A DNA stretch of 51,686 nucleotides from Planctomycetota bacterium (GCA_018970165.1 JAGWWZ010000007.1:1-51686); one strand, 5' to 3'. Positions 1 to 8,966 are shown, counted from the stretch's first letter. A program made the numbers and translations. The notes: generated by a model from the sequence alone, not told the origin.

Positions 1-1
1 G

Positions 2-970
2 ATGCGGAAACCGGAATTGCAAGTGGTGATCGACCGTGAACGGGCGATGGACTTGGGTATTCCCGTCCAAGCGATCGCCAGTACCCTCAACGTTCTGGTC
101 GGTGGCCAAATCGTTTCGACCTTCAAGGAAGGTACAGAACCATTCGACGTGTGGTTGCGAGCCGACAAAAAATACCGAAGCGATTCGAAGGATTTGCTGG
201 CGTTGACCATTCCATCGCTGACAGCAGGACCGGTTGAATTAGGAAGCCTAGCCAAGCTGCAAGAAAAACAGGGACCTAGCCAGATCGATCGACTCAATCG
301 CCAACGGACAGTGACGCTGATGGCCCATCCGGATCGAGTCTCACTCAACGATGCGGTTCAGTATGCGCGACGCAGCGTCGCAGAAATGGATATGCCTCCG
401 GAGTACGGCATCGTGTTTGGTGGACAAGCCGACATGCTGTCCGATACGGCTTACTATTTCGCGGTTGCCCTGGGCCTGAGCTTGACATTCATGTATTTGA
501 TCTTGGCAGCACAATTCGAGAGCTGGATCAATCCGGTCAGTATCTTGGCGGGATTGCCCGTTACGGTTCCGTTTGGCTTGTTGTCGCTGATGTTGTTCCG
601 AACATCGCTCGATCTATACGCCATGTTTGGACTGTTTATGTTGATTGGGATCGTCAAGAAGAACGGGATCTTGCAAGTCGACAAGACCAACGAACTGCGA
701 AGATCGGGGATGGATCGCGAGCAAGCGATCCTCGAGGCGAATCATACGCGTCTGCGTCCGATCCTGATGACCACGGTGATGTTGATGGCGGCCATGTTTC
801 CCATCGCCCTCGGACAGGGACCGGGTGCGAGCGCTCGGGCAAGCATGGCTAAGATCATCATCGGGGGCCAAGCGTTGTCGTTGCTGCTGAGTTTGGTTGC
901 GACCCCTGTCGTTTACTCGCTCTTGGATGATTGGTGGAATCGCTCCCGCCGATGGTTCAAGTCAGGATGA
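2..970 (+). CDS. RND-family efflux transporter permease, C-terminal part (5' end outside window)
   Basis: This is the C-terminal part of an inner-membrane RND pump subunit, which exports drugs or other small molecules using the proton gradient. The reading frame is open to the window edge, so the start is missing. The 322 visible residues hold the end of the second periplasmic porter domain followed by the last transmembrane bundle. About five strongly hydrophobic segments fall between residues 150 and 315, with the family-typical AAQFESW motif near 168 and PVTVPFGLL near 185. The segment GIVKKNGI near 217 matches the conserved helix that carries the essential lysine in AcrB-type pumps, but here two lysines are adjacent. 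The adaptor and outer-membrane genes would be expected upstream, outside the window. The class (HAE/AcrB-like) is secure; the substrate cannot be read from the sequence. Confidence 0.93.
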   Translation: MRKPELQVVIDRERAMDLGIPVQAIASTLNVLVGGQIVSTFKEGTEPFDVWLRADKKYRSDSKDLLALTIPSLTAGPVELGSLAKLQEKQGPSQIDRLNRQRTVTLMAHPDRVSLNDAVQYARRSVAEMDMPPEYGIVFGGQADMLSDTAYYFAVALGLSLTFMYLILAAQFESWINPVSILAGLPVTVPFGLLSLMLFRTSLDLYAMFGLFMLIGIVKKNGILQVDKTNELRRSGMDREQAILEANHTRLRPILMTTVMLMAAMFPIALGQGPGASARASMAKIIIGGQALSLLLSLVATPVVYSLLDDWWNRSRRWFKSG

Positions 971-1501
971 AACGATTTCTCGATTCAGTTTCGGTCGTTT
1001 GGCGCTCAGATCGATCAGCTTCAAATAGACGACTACAGCCGTGATCAACAAGCCAGCCAAAAGTACTTGCTGAAAACCAGTGAGTGATTGCTGGTTACCG
1101 ATCATGAAGGCGGACAATAAAGCCCAGAGGGCAAACGTAATACCAAGAGATGCGTAACCCAATCCGAAACAAACGCCAAGACAAGCCAGAAAGATGACGA
1201 TGCCGCTGGATCCCACGCATCGATGTTGATACCGCTCGCACAGTTTAGCTCGGACGACAACGAAGGGGGAAAGCCACAATCCTAACAAAGGTGGGCCAAT
1301 GAAACTCAACGCGCTGCGATCCACCCTGGCCAAATAAAAAACGACAGCGATGAACACCACGCAAATAACCGAGAATCCCGCCCAAACGGTCCAGAATGAA
1401 CGGGGCAGTAACCGGGGCTGTGTTCCGTCCTGTTGGAATGAATCCGCATTGCTAGACGGAACGCTTCCGCTGGGTGGTTGGTAGGGATTCAAGGTTCCCA
1501 T
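962..1501 (-). CDS. Small multi-pass membrane protein with N-terminal NPYQPP motif
   Basis: I do not recognise a named function. The product is about 179 residues. It begins with a polar stretch containing NPYQPP, a motif that opens many planctomycete membrane proteins of unknown role. Four hydrophobic segments follow, at roughly residues 36-57, 66-82, 98-125 and 143-160. I chose the ATG at 1501 rather than the upstream in-frame ATG at 1525 because AGAGAG lies about six bases before it and because NPYQPP then falls at the very N terminus, as in similar proteins. The last codons overlap the 3' end of the convergent RND gene by 9 bases. No catalytic motif is visible. It could equally be annotated as a hypothetical protein. 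Confidence 0.75.
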   Translation of the reverse strand: MGTLNPYQPPSGSVPSSNADSFQQDGTQPRLLPRSFWTVWAGFSVICVVFIAVVFYLARVDRSALSFIGPPLLGLWLSPFVVVRAKLCERYQHRCVGSSGIVIFLACLGVCFGLGYASLGITFALWALLSAFMIGNQQSLTGFQQVLLAGLLITAVVVYLKLIDLSAKRPKLNREIVSS

Positions 1502-1609
1502 TTCGTGCTCTCTGAGAGATCCCATCTAACAGAAGTGAATAAGGTATGATGTCCATGGGATCATGCCTGTAATGCGTTGTCAACGAGTGGATTCATGAAG
1601 GTTTGTTTT

Positions 1610-3169
1610 ATGCCAGCCACAGCAATCTTTCAAATATCGATCCGAATGCAGACTGCGAGATTGATTTTATTTGGGCTGATACTCCAAGCTACTATGGCTA
1701 CTGTGAGAATCTTCGGTGCAGAAGCTGAACGCCCCATGGCTGAACGGCCCAATATCGTGATTCTCTATGCAGACGATCTCGGGTATGGCGATCTGGCTTG
1801 TCAGAATCCGGAATCGAAGATACCGACACCGAATCTCGATCGCCTAGCTGCCGAGGGTACCCGATTCACGGATGCCCACAGTTCGTCTGGAGTCTGCACT
1901 CCGAGTCGCTACGCGATGCTGATGGGGCGCTATCACTGGCGCAAGTTTCATGGAATCGTCAATTCGTTTGATCCCCCCGTCTTGGATGCGGAAAGAACCA
2001 CTCTGGCAGAGTTACTCCGGTCCCAAGGCTATCGCACCGCTTGCATTGGCAAATGGCATTTGGGGTGGGACTGGAAATCGATTCAGCGAGATCCGAATTC
2101 CAAACCGGATCCGAAGGAGGGTTATTCTCCTGATGCATTTGATTGGACTCGACCACTGCCGGGCGGGCCGCTCGATCACGGCTTCGACTATTACTTCGGC
2201 GATGATGTCCCTAACTTTCCACCGTACACATGGTTTGAGAATGATCGACTGCTTGCTCCTCCTACGGAACGGCTCCAAATCAAACTCAAGACAGCGGAGG
2301 GAAACTTTGAAACGCGGCCAGGACCGGCCGTTGCCGAATGGGATTTTTACGCGGTGATGCCGCGTCTGACGGAGAAGGCGGTCGATTGGATTGGAAAACA
2401 AACCGCTGACCAACCGTTCTTTTTGTATTTTCCGTTTACGTCGCCCCATGCACCGATTGTCCCAACCGATTCGTTTCGAAATGCTTCGCAAGCTGGAGGC
2501 TATGGAGATTTTGTCGCTCAAACCGACGCAGTCGTGGGACGCGTCCTCGCGGCTCTGGAATCCGGTGGGCATAGCCAGCGAACACTCGTCATTCTCAGTT
2601 CGGACAACGGTCCGGAGACCTATGCGTATGAGAGGATTCGACGGTATGGTCATCGCAGCATGGGGCCTCTCCGAGGACTCAAGCGCGACCTGTGGGAGGG
2701 AGGGCACCGCATACCGATGATCATCCGTTGGCCTGGCAAAGTACCCGCTGGAAAAGTCAACGATGGCTTACTCAGCCAGATCGATCTGTTTGCGACGTTA
2801 GCAGGGGTCGTCGGTGCCGATCATCCTATCGGAGAAGCTGAGGACAGTCTCGACCAGCGGCCACTGATCTTCGGCACAGGTCCGAGTGCGAGAACGGAAT
2901 TGGTGCACAACACCCAACCCAATGGGTTTGCGATTCGCGCAGAGAATTGGGTTCTGATTCAGGCTCGCACCGGTGGAGTGAGCAAGGTTCCCGAATGGTT
3001 CGATACGGAGAACGGGTACTCAAAGAACGATCAAGCCGGTGAGTTGTACGATCTCGAATCCGATCTAGGGCAACACCATAATCGATACAGCGAAAACCCA
3101 GCCAAGGTGTCGGAGTTGCGAGAGCGACTGAGTGCCATTCGCGATGGAGTTGGCTCATCGGGGAATTAG
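1610..3169 (+). CDS. Exported sulfatase (arylsulfatase A-type)
   Basis: This gene encodes a type I sulfatase, which hydrolyses sulfate esters, in planctomycetes usually on sulfated polysaccharides. The product is about 519 residues from the ATG at 1610. A hydrophobic signal-like stretch ends near the sequence GAEA. The metal-binding start NIVILYADDLGYGD and the signature CTPSR follow; the cysteine of CTPSR is the residue a formylglycine-generating enzyme would convert. Further family marks are IGKWHLG, an HGFDYYFG-type segment, and SSDNGPE in the second metal-binding region. Start choice: GAAGG lies about eight bases before the ATG at 1610. In-frame starts also exist at 1577 (TTG), 1595 and 1646, so the first 12 codons are uncertain. 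No cognate maturase is nearby. The exact substrate is unknown. Confidence 0.95.
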   Translation: MPATAIFQISIRMQTARLILFGLILQATMATVRIFGAEAERPMAERPNIVILYADDLGYGDLACQNPESKIPTPNLDRLAAEGTRFTDAHSSSGVCTPSRYAMLMGRYHWRKFHGIVNSFDPPVLDAERTTLAELLRSQGYRTACIGKWHLGWDWKSIQRDPNSKPDPKEGYSPDAFDWTRPLPGGPLDHGFDYYFGDDVPNFPPYTWFENDRLLAPPTERLQIKLKTAEGNFETRPGPAVAEWDFYAVMPRLTEKAVDWIGKQTADQPFFLYFPFTSPHAPIVPTDSFRNASQAGGYGDFVAQTDAVVGRVLAALESGGHSQRTLVILSSDNGPETYAYERIRRYGHRSMGPLRGLKRDLWEGGHRIPMIIRWPGKVPAGKVNDGLLSQIDLFATLAGVVGADHPIGEAEDSLDQRPLIFGTGPSARTELVHNTQPNGFAIRAENWVLIQARTGGVSKVPEWFDTENGYSKNDQAGELYDLESDLGQHHNRYSENPAKVSELRERLSAIRDGVGSSGN

Positions 3170-3178
3170 CGGGAAAAC

Positions 3179-3206
3179 CACGCCCATCGCAAAGCGTCTG
3201 GGCGTG
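3179..3206. repeat. Hairpin repeat, copy 1 (CACGCCCA / TGGGCGTG arms)
   Basis: Just after the sulfatase stop lies an 8-bp stem, CACGCCCA with TGGGCGTG, around a 12-base loop TCGCAAAGCGTC. A near copy occurs at 37229-37257. There the third stem pair from the loop is changed on both arms (C to T and G to A), so pairing is kept. No T-run follows, so it is not a standard terminator, although it sits at a gene end. Confidence 0.6.
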
Positions 3207-3210
3207 TCAC

Positions 3211-3240
3211 CCGTGCCACCCAACGCCGTGCCACCCAACG
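3211..3240. repeat. Tandem 15-bp direct repeat (2 units)
   Basis: Two perfect consecutive units of CCGTGCCACCCAACG occupy 3211-3225 and 3226-3240, and a degenerate third unit begins at 3241. The GTGCCACC core also recurs beside the hairpin repeats near 36876 and 37255, which links this spot to the repeat island at 36.9-37.5 kb. Confidence 0.7.
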
Positions 3241-3366
3241 CCGCGTGCCACACTGACAAGAGCCTTTGGTGAAATCTGCTGGCTCCCTTGCGCAACGCAG
3301 CACCCGAAGGTGGATTAACGGGTGTCCATGACGCTCCACTGCGTGTAGAATAAGACTGTTTACTGT

Positions 3367-3440
3367 GGGCTCATAGCTCAGTTGGATAGAGCAACGGATT
3401 TCTAATCCGTAGGTCGTAGGTTCGAATCCTACTGGGCCTG
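3367..3440 (+). tRNA. tRNA-Arg (anticodon UCU)
   Basis: The sequence folds into a complete 74-nt cloverleaf. The acceptor arms are GGGCTCA and TGGGCCT. The D-arm is AGCTCAGTTGGATAGAGCA. The anticodon stem ACGGA/TCCGT encloses the loop TTTCTAA, giving anticodon TCT. The T-arm is GTAGG-TTCGAAT-CCTAC. The discriminator is G3440 and CCA is not encoded. A weak -10-like TAGAAT lies at 3346-3351. The last 12 bases overlap the 3' end of the convergent esterase gene. Confidence 0.96.
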
Positions 3441-5606
3441 TTTGGGACGGACATAGACTCGCAGTCGCTTGTTGGGGTACGTTCCCGCGTTCGCAGAAAA
3501 AGTCCAGTCCCGCTGCTGACCTTCCTGGTTGCCGATCCCGATATCGGCTCGATCACCAGCACGCCAATGGTTGATCGCAAACAAGGTCTGACCCGCTACG
3601 ATGTTGTGGATCTGCATCGAACCATAGCCGTCTACTGGCGGCGCCGTTTCGTCTCCGAAATCGTAGACAGCATCCGATGCACCGGAGACCTTCGCACCGT
3701 TGGTCGCTGCATAATTGTCAGGCCAGAACTCGATGTTGCCAGTCTTGATCCCCGTACCGGTCTTGATCCCCGTCGCGTTGCTGAAGACATTCATGTCCTC
3801 GACCCCCATTTGGAACCTCGCCTGCGATGCTGACGTGGGGATGCCGATCTTCTTGGCGTCGCTAGTAAACGCTCGCACTGAAACAAATACCCCGGTCTCC
3901 TCGCCGTTCGCACCTGTCACTTCTACGAGGTAACCAATGCGGTCAAACGCAGGCACGTTATCGCTTCGATCGACGTCGTACCTGATGTTCGCGTTGAGCT
4001 TCGCAAGGTCCATATCGTAGACCAGTACGTAGTCCTTCGATTCGGGCACGGAGTTGAAGAAGTCCGGAACAGTTCCGCCGCGACATGCACCCACCGGCAA
4101 GCCCGTGCTACCGCTGAGATTCGGCTCGGCGAGCATGTTCCATGCGTATCTGAAGGCGACCGGCGTGGTAACTCGATCGGAGGTGAGAACGACCGCGTCT
4201 CCTTGGATCGTTGCATTGGCAGCCTGAAATCCACCCGAGCCTGGGCCGATGATTTCGAAATGCGAAGGAGATTTTCCATCGCGTGTTTTAAGAGATCCGC
4301 CGGTGTTCTTGAAGCGAACCTTGAGGCTTCCTCCGAGCGGTTCGATTGTTTCGACCTCGGGGCTAGTTGCGATGAGATCCTTGCGACCGTAGTCGTTCTT
4401 GAGAGCGAGAAGTGCGAGCCGATATCCGACGTCTTGTTTATTGGGGGGATGGATGTCGTTGAGGGTGGCGATATCGTTGATAACGACCATGCCGGTCTTC
4501 GGGATCGACTGCGCAGTGGCCTGGGCTTCCCAGAATCTTGCCAACATGGACGGGTCCCGATCGCCATATCGAAATGGAGCGATCTGCACATAGTAGAACG
4601 AAAACTCTCCTTGGCCCCACAACTCGCGCCAACCTTGAATGAGCGCTTTCATCTTTTCGAAGTAGAGCATCCCATCGTCGTGATTCGATTCGCCTTGATA
4701 CCAGATCGCGCCTCGGATCGGGAAACCGACGAGCGCATGGATCATGCCGTTGTAGAGCATCGTCGGGTCTTGATTGCTCGCAAATGGAGTTAATTCGGCC
4801 GGATAGCTTGGGCTCGGGGTGAGTATCTCCTTGGCGTTGACGCTCGCTTTTGCTTTCGCAGTCCAATCCTCAATTGCACGGATATGAGCAGAGAGACGTT
4901 CGCGATAAGAAGGCGTGCCGGGCGTTCGTCCGATCACGGAGTTGAAGATACCTTTGAGACTTTCAACATGTTCGAAACCGACTGGAGGGGTCCACGGCTC
5001 GATGCGCGTACCTCCCCACGAGGAATTGACTAAGCCGACGGGTACGTCCAGTTCTTTTTGCAAGTGCCGAGCCATGTAGTAGCCGCATGCGGTAAAGTTC
5101 GCAGCCGTCTCCGGCGAGCAGACTTGCCAACTCGATGAGAAATGATCGAGCGGTAGGTTGGACGGGACCAAGGGGATCTTGATGTGTCGAATCAGCGGAT
5201 GATTGGCCGCAGCGATTTCTTCTTTTGGATTGCCACTCATGGCGACGGTCCATTCCATGTTCGATTGGCCGGAGCACAACCAAACCTCTCCGATGAGTAC
5301 ATCTTGGATTTCAACAGTGTTGGTGCCCTTGATCGTGATCGTTGTCGGAGTTTTGCTCGCGGTCATCGGGGGCAGTTCCACTTGCCAGCGCCCTGAGGCA
5401 TTGGGCTGGGCCGTGGCGCGGTTGGTGCCGACGCTAACAGTGACCGATTCGTCAGGAGCGGCCCATCCCCAGATTCGAATCTTCTGCTGTTGTTGGAGAA
5501 CCATATGATCGCCAAAGATGTCGGCGACTCGGACTTCGGCATGAAGCGGATTGCAAAGACCGATGGAAAGCAGACCGAGGAGAAGAGCAAACCGTCGCAG
5601 ATTCAT
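3429..5606 (-). CDS. Exported sialate O-acetylesterase-like protein (SASA/DUF303 family)
   Basis: This 725-residue exported esterase is related to sialate 9-O-acetylesterases, enzymes that remove acetyl groups from sugars. A signal peptide covers residues 1-23, ending LHA. The family hallmarks are present: an N-terminal beta-sandwich beginning [15 protein letters not shown], the nucleophile motif GQSNM near residue 114, [12 protein letters not shown] near 192, and [12 protein letters not shown] near 295. After about residue 520 comes a roughly 200-residue C-terminal region seen in planctomycete members. It has no assigned role and contains a short internal duplication, [11 protein letters not shown]. 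The stop codon (3429-3431) lies inside the T-arm of the tRNA-Arg gene on the other strand. The neighbouring sulfatase suggests a shared theme of polysaccharide de-decoration. The substrate is not established. Confidence 0.92.
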   Translation of the reverse strand: MNLRRFALLLGLLSIGLCNPLHAEVRVADIFGDHMVLQQQQKIRIWGWAAPDESVTVSVGTNRATAQPNASGRWQVELPPMTASKTPTTITIKGTNTVEIQDVLIGEVWLCSGQSNMEWTVAMSGNPKEEIAAANHPLIRHIKIPLVPSNLPLDHFSSSWQVCSPETAANFTACGYYMARHLQKELDVPVGLVNSSWGGTRIEPWTPPVGFEHVESLKGIFNSVIGRTPGTPSYRERLSAHIRAIEDWTAKAKASVNAKEILTPSPSYPAELTPFASNQDPTMLYNGMIHALVGFPIRGAIWYQGESNHDDGMLYFEKMKALIQGWRELWGQGEFSFYYVQIAPFRYGDRDPSMLARFWEAQATAQSIPKTGMVVINDIATLNDIHPPNKQDVGYRLALLALKNDYGRKDLIATSPEVETIEPLGGSLKVRFKNTGGSLKTRDGKSPSHFEIIGPGSGGFQAANATIQGDAVVLTSDRVTTPVAFRYAWNMLAEPNLSGSTGLPVGACRGGTVPDFFNSVPESKDYVLVYDMDLAKLNANIRYDVDRSDNVPAFDRIGYLVEVTGANGEETGVFVSVRAFTSDAKKIGIPTSASQARFQMGVEDMNVFSNATGIKTGTGIKTGNIEFWPDNYAATNGAKVSGASDAVYDFGDETAPPVDGYGSMQIHNIVAGQTLFAINHWRAGDRADIGIGNQEGQQRDWTFSANAGTYPNKRLRVYVRPKQAQ

Positions 5607-5716
5607 GATGGTATTCGAGGTGGAAGGAAAAAGGTCGTAACCTGTGGCAGGAGTTTTGAAGTTACGTTTTTGCTAGTCGTGATGGCTAGCAGTCAGTTTT
5701 TGCCAGGGATGATCAT

Positions 5717-5796
5717 AACCCGACGCGTGAGCGAGGGACCCACGAGGGAAGACGTCGCGAGCGACGTAAGTCTATCCCTCACTTACGTTTCGGGTT
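5717..5796. repeat. 80-bp palindromic dispersed repeat, copy A
   Basis: This is one of three exact-length copies in the window (others at 19604-19683 and 36710-36789). The outer arms AACCCGACGCGTGAGCGAGG and CCTCACTTACGTTTCGGGTT form a long imperfect inverted repeat. The centre is a self-complementary GTCGCGAGCGAC hairpin. No ORF is inside. It lies between the esterase start and the tRNA-Asp terminator. Confidence 0.88.
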
Positions 5797-5822
5797 GAAA
5801 TTCGCTGAGGCACCATACAATG

Positions 5823-5861
5823 AAAAAACCCTTCGACTTCGTTGAAAAGCCAAGGGTTTTT
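5823..5861 (-). terminator. Rho-independent terminator of tRNA-Asp
   Basis: On the minus strand, directly after the tRNA, the arms AAAAACCCTT and AAGGGTTTTT close a stem that ends in a run of six T. The spacing of about seven bases from the tRNA 3' end fits a dedicated terminator. Confidence 0.75.
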
Positions 5862-5867
5862 AACTAG

Positions 5868-5941
5868 CGAGGTCGACGGGTCTCGAACCCGCAACCTCCG
5901 GATCGACAGTCCGGTGCTCTAACCAATTGAGCTACGACCCC
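5868..5941 (-). tRNA. tRNA-Asp (anticodon GUC)
   Basis: Read on the minus strand this is a complete 74-nt cloverleaf. The acceptor arms are GGGGTCG and CGACCTC, with discriminator G. The D-arm is AGCTCAATTGGTTAGAGCA. The anticodon stem CCGGA/TCCGG surrounds the loop CTGTCGA, so the anticodon is GTC. The T-arm is GCGGG-TTCGAGA-CCCGT, with one pair left imperfect. CCA is not encoded. Confidence 0.96.
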
Positions 5942-5959
5942 TCGCAAAGGAGACTCAGA

Positions 5960-5987
5960 AGTATAACCACCAGAAATGGTCCTGCAA
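5960..5987 (-). promoter_or_regulatory. Putative sigma70-type promoter for tRNA-Asp
   Basis: The minus strand shows TTGCAG, a 16-base spacer and TATACT, ending 18 bases before the first base of the tRNA. This places the start point just before the mature 5' end. Confidence 0.6.
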
Positions 5988-6241
5988 GGTCTTGAAAAGA
6001 GCCTTTTCTCCTGTCCAACTCAGCCATTCGCGTGCAAAACTCTATCCTGCCAGGGAGTTGGCGTGTCGATCTCGGTTTCGCCTGGGTCCGGTTGTATCGA
6101 AGATTCCTATTGCAACGCAGTCGCGAGGCTTTGCGCGGCCTTGATCGGTCGAAAATTCTCCCCAACTCCCTTCCAAGTTCTAGTCTTTCGCAGGTCTCAC
6201 GCTAACGAAAATAAGCGATCGCCTGGATCGGGTTGATTCCA
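5988..6241. other. Intergenic stretch without recognisable gene
   Basis: Apart from the tRNA-Asp promoter at its left edge I see no gene, strong hairpin or repeat here. A plus-strand open frame at 5976-6236 has no ribosome-binding site and a cysteine-rich, low-plausibility product. Confidence 0.5.
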
Positions 6242-6382
6242 ATGGACTACTACGTCGGAAAATTCCTTAGTGAACTGCGTTACAATGTCGAGGGCATGTC
6301 TGCCACGCATTGGTGCATTATCGGGCTGATGTCCGTCACGATCGGGATTATGTACCTGCGAAGCTCCAAGAACGGACGCTAG
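6242..6382 (+). CDS. Possible 46-residue single-pass membrane peptide
   Basis: A short open frame from ATG 6242 to TAG 6382 would give a 46-residue peptide. It has an amphipathic N terminus (MDYYVGKFLSELRYN), one hydrophobic segment of about 19 residues (WCIIGLMSVTIGIMYL) and a positively charged end (RSSKNGR). An internal ATG at 6296 would give 28 residues. No clear ribosome-binding site precedes either start. The layout of one membrane helix with a basic tail is typical of real small membrane proteins, but length alone makes it doubtful. It is convergent with the next gene. Confidence 0.4.
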   Translation: MDYYVGKFLSELRYNVEGMSATHWCIIGLMSVTIGIMYLRSSKNGR

Positions 6383-6421
6383 AGCTAGAGGATCCGCGAT
6401 CCTGACGAATGCCTTTTCCTA

Positions 6422-7942
6422 CTAACGCGTCGTCGATTTGCCCGTAGCCTTCGCTGACTCCGCATCGACCGCGGGTGTGCCCTCTTTGAGCTCGGCAGGA
6501 TTCAGCTTGCTGGGCCAAGTAAGCAGTTCGATCGTGCTGGCTAGTTGCTGATCTTGTTCTGCGAACGTTTCCAGCGATGCCTCATCGAACACGAACGTCA
6601 TCGATAGTCGGCGACCAGTATCGTTGGAAACATGATAATAGATCCAGCGAACGGGAACTCCATCAACGCTACCACTGACAACGAAGCGTAGCAACCGATG
6701 CTTGGTGTTCGATAGACGCTCGGAGGCTTCAAGGATTTCATGTCCTGACCTGCTCGTCACTTCGCGCAAGTCGGATTGGAAGCCTGCCATACTCAGTTGT
6801 CGGCCGGGTTCGAAGTCGACTAAGTTAGCGATATTGCACTGGGCGACGCGACGGTTACCCACGATGAATCGCAACGTGGCCTCCTCGCCATTGTCTCGGT
6901 AGGTTGTCCAACGGCGATCGGCGAGAAAACGATAAAACCCGTGGTCCGATTGGAATTGAAGCATGCCCGCCGATTCCCAACTCGGAATATCCTGCAAGGC
7001 TTCTTGCAAAGTCCGACCATGGGTCATGACCTCAATCGGAGCTCGCAACACCCGGATGGTTGCGGTGATTTTGAACCCGGGTTCCGCCTCGCCTATCTCG
7101 CGAGTCTCCTCGGTTTGAAGTGCAAGCCACGATACATAACCACCCCGACGGTCCAATGTCCCCTTCCCATCAATCACCATTTCGGTCGCAACATTGCGCG
7201 CCGAACCGCTGACCTTACCTTCGATGGCTAGCTGAGCCTTTTCTTTGTCGAGTTCGACGAGACACACCGTGATCTTCCCCTCGTGTATCGCGTCGAGGTT
7301 AAACAGTTTCGCAACCGCTTCGCTATCGACATTCCATTTGTCGCCGATGGATACCTGTTGGTCGGTCAATAAGGCATCGAGATACATCGTCGTAAGCGAT
7401 CCCTCGACCAAGTCTCGTTCGGCAGCAAACATCGGTTGCGAAGGTGCTACCGAAACCATTCCCGACGCCACCGAGTGCTTCACGATTTCACGGCACGACT
7501 CTCTCAACTCCGTCTTCGTCACATGGCCGTCGACGTTGACTTCGGTCTTTGCCTCATGAAAGTACTGCAAACAGGAATCGCCTTGGGCATCCTCAAGAAC
7601 ATACTGCTCGTCATAATCGAGCGTTGACGTAGAACGAACCGGCGCGGTTCTTGCAATCAACTGCTTGCCATTCTTTCGCTCAATGCTGGCCCCTTGATTC
7701 CTTAAGCGGACTTCCCCCTGCAAGTCGAGGACACTCCGAACCCGATAGATTGTGTTCTTGGCTGGTTTCTTTTCCGGCTCTGCCCCGAAAGCCGATGAGA
7801 CCGATCGGTTTGCTAGCAAATGACCGTACGCCAAAGAACCGACCAAAGAAGCAAACCAAGCTCGGCGGGACCACCGATGATCCCCTTCGCATGTCGAGTT
7901 CAGTGCAGTGACTTGTTCAAAATTCATGCTAGCAATTCCCAT
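6422..7942 (-). CDS. Secreted protein of unknown function
   Basis: I do not recognise a family. The product is about 506 residues, or 501 if translation starts at the second ATG (7927). It has an N-terminal export region: WSRRAWFASLVGSLAYG resembles a twin-arginine start, and the segment ends at SSAFGAEP. The mature part is rich in beta-strand-like alternations (for example TIYRVRSVLDLQGEVRLR) and contains no cysteine cluster or catalytic signature. The C-terminal part, about residues 385-470, reads like a separate alpha/beta unit. The gene stands alone on the minus strand and faces the PP2C gene across about 100 bases. It is probably a planctomycete-restricted periplasmic or surface protein. 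Confidence 0.85.
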   Translation of the reverse strand: MGIASMNFEQVTALNSTCEGDHRWSRRAWFASLVGSLAYGHLLANRSVSSAFGAEPEKKPAKNTIYRVRSVLDLQGEVRLRNQGASIERKNGKQLIARTAPVRSTSTLDYDEQYVLEDAQGDSCLQYFHEAKTEVNVDGHVTKTELRESCREIVKHSVASGMVSVAPSQPMFAAERDLVEGSLTTMYLDALLTDQQVSIGDKWNVDSEAVAKLFNLDAIHEGKITVCLVELDKEKAQLAIEGKVSGSARNVATEMVIDGKGTLDRRGGYVSWLALQTEETREIGEAEPGFKITATIRVLRAPIEVMTHGRTLQEALQDIPSWESAGMLQFQSDHGFYRFLADRRWTTYRDNGEEATLRFIVGNRRVAQCNIANLVDFEPGRQLSMAGFQSDLREVTSRSGHEILEASERLSNTKHRLLRFVVSGSVDGVPVRWIYYHVSNDTGRRLSMTFVFDEASLETFAEQDQQLASTIELLTWPSKLNPAELKEGTPAVDAESAKATGKSTTR

Positions 7943-8045
7943 GAATAGTCAGGATGGGCCGTTTTGGGTTGTGATCGGCAGTCGGCAAGGGTCAGGTGAG
8001 GCGAATCGCGACAATCGATAAATTCGTTACAATCTACGTGCGGTC

Positions 8046-8966
8046 ATGGAGTTGATCAGCGGTGGAGTACCATCTCGGCCCTATTCTGCTGCGATATATC
8101 CCATACTCGGATGGATCATGATTACGGGAATTCACTCACAGATTTGGACAGAGCAGATCGGCGAAGCCGTTAGCATTTGGGATGGCCCGATGTGGAGTGG
8201 GGCGCATGCTAGTCGCCGCAATCCGCTCAAGGCGCGGCAGGAGCCGAACGAAGACGCTCTAGCTATTTTTCAAGTGGACGAGTCGTCGGGTGTGTTTGCG
8301 GTAGCTGATGGTTGCGGGGGAATGCGCGGAGGTGAGATCGCCGCACGTCTGGCGCTGCAAGCTCTTGAGCAATCGATAGCAAACAACACATCTTCTCGAC
8401 TGCGGCCTGCGATCCTCGACGGAATCGAACAGGCAAACGAAGCGATTCGTCAACGCAGAATCGGAGCGGCCTGCACGCTGGCGATTGTTGAATGGCAAGA
8501 TGGCATGATTCGCCCCTACCACGTTGGAGATGCCAAGATCGTGGTCATGGGAGGAATGGGTAGGGTTCGTTATCAATCGATATGCCACTCACCGGTCGGT
8601 TTCGCGGTGGAGTCGGGATGGCTTCATGCAGACGACGCCATGCACCATAAGGATCGGCATCTGGTTTCCAACGTCGTGGGTTGCGAAAGGATGCGGATCG
8701 AGATCGGTCCAGCGATTCGGCTGGGTCTACGCGATACGGTATTGATCGCCAGCGACGGCCTTTTTGACAATGTCTCGATCGATGAGAGTATCGAGTTACT
8801 TCGCAAGGGAGCCCTAGACCGAGCGACCTCACGTCTTCTGGATGTCGCATCGAAGAGGATGTTGGGGGAGGGAGATGCACCGTGTAAGCCTGACGACCTG
8901 AGCTTGATCGCTATCCGTCCAACTCGATCGACTCAGTTGCCATTGGCTCCGATGCGGCCCCGATAA
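8046..8966 (+). CDS. PP2C-family serine/threonine protein phosphatase
   Basis: This encodes a metal-dependent (PPM) phosphatase that would remove phosphate from Ser/Thr residues and oppose Hanks-type kinases. Visible motifs in order are NEDAL near residue 75 (family RxxNED region), VFAVADGCGGMRGG near 91 (metal-binding DGxGG), GACTLAI near 140, HVGDAKI near 160, ASDGLFDNV near 238 and PDDLSLIAI near 282 (the last metal-binding Asp). The length of 306 residues is usual for a single-domain enzyme. An alternative start at 8118 would shorten it by 24 residues. The 3' end overlaps the convergent Nudix gene by 34 bases. No kinase gene is adjacent, so the target is unknown. Confidence 0.88.
   Translation: MELISGGVPSRPYSAAIYPILGWIMITGIHSQIWTEQIGEAVSIWDGPMWSGAHASRRNPLKARQEPNEDALAIFQVDESSGVFAVADGCGGMRGGEIAARLALQALEQSIANNTSSRLRPAILDGIEQANEAIRQRRIGAACTLAIVEWQDGMIRPYHVGDAKIVVMGGMGRVRYQSICHSPVGFAVESGWLHADDAMHHKDRHLVSNVVGCERMRIEIGPAIRLGLRDTVLIASDGLFDNVSIDESIELLRKGALDRATSRLLDVASKRMLGEGDAPCKPDDLSLIAIRPTRSTQLPLAPMRPR

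Noticed and set aside
2012-2707. Minus-strand open frame of 231 codons
   Set aside because: It is antisense to the sulfatase, whose signature motifs fix the true frame.
3361-5941. Genomic island bounded by the two tRNA genes
   Set aside because: There is no integrase, no duplicated tRNA 3' end and no att-like direct repeat; the enclosed gene is an ordinary planctomycete esterase.
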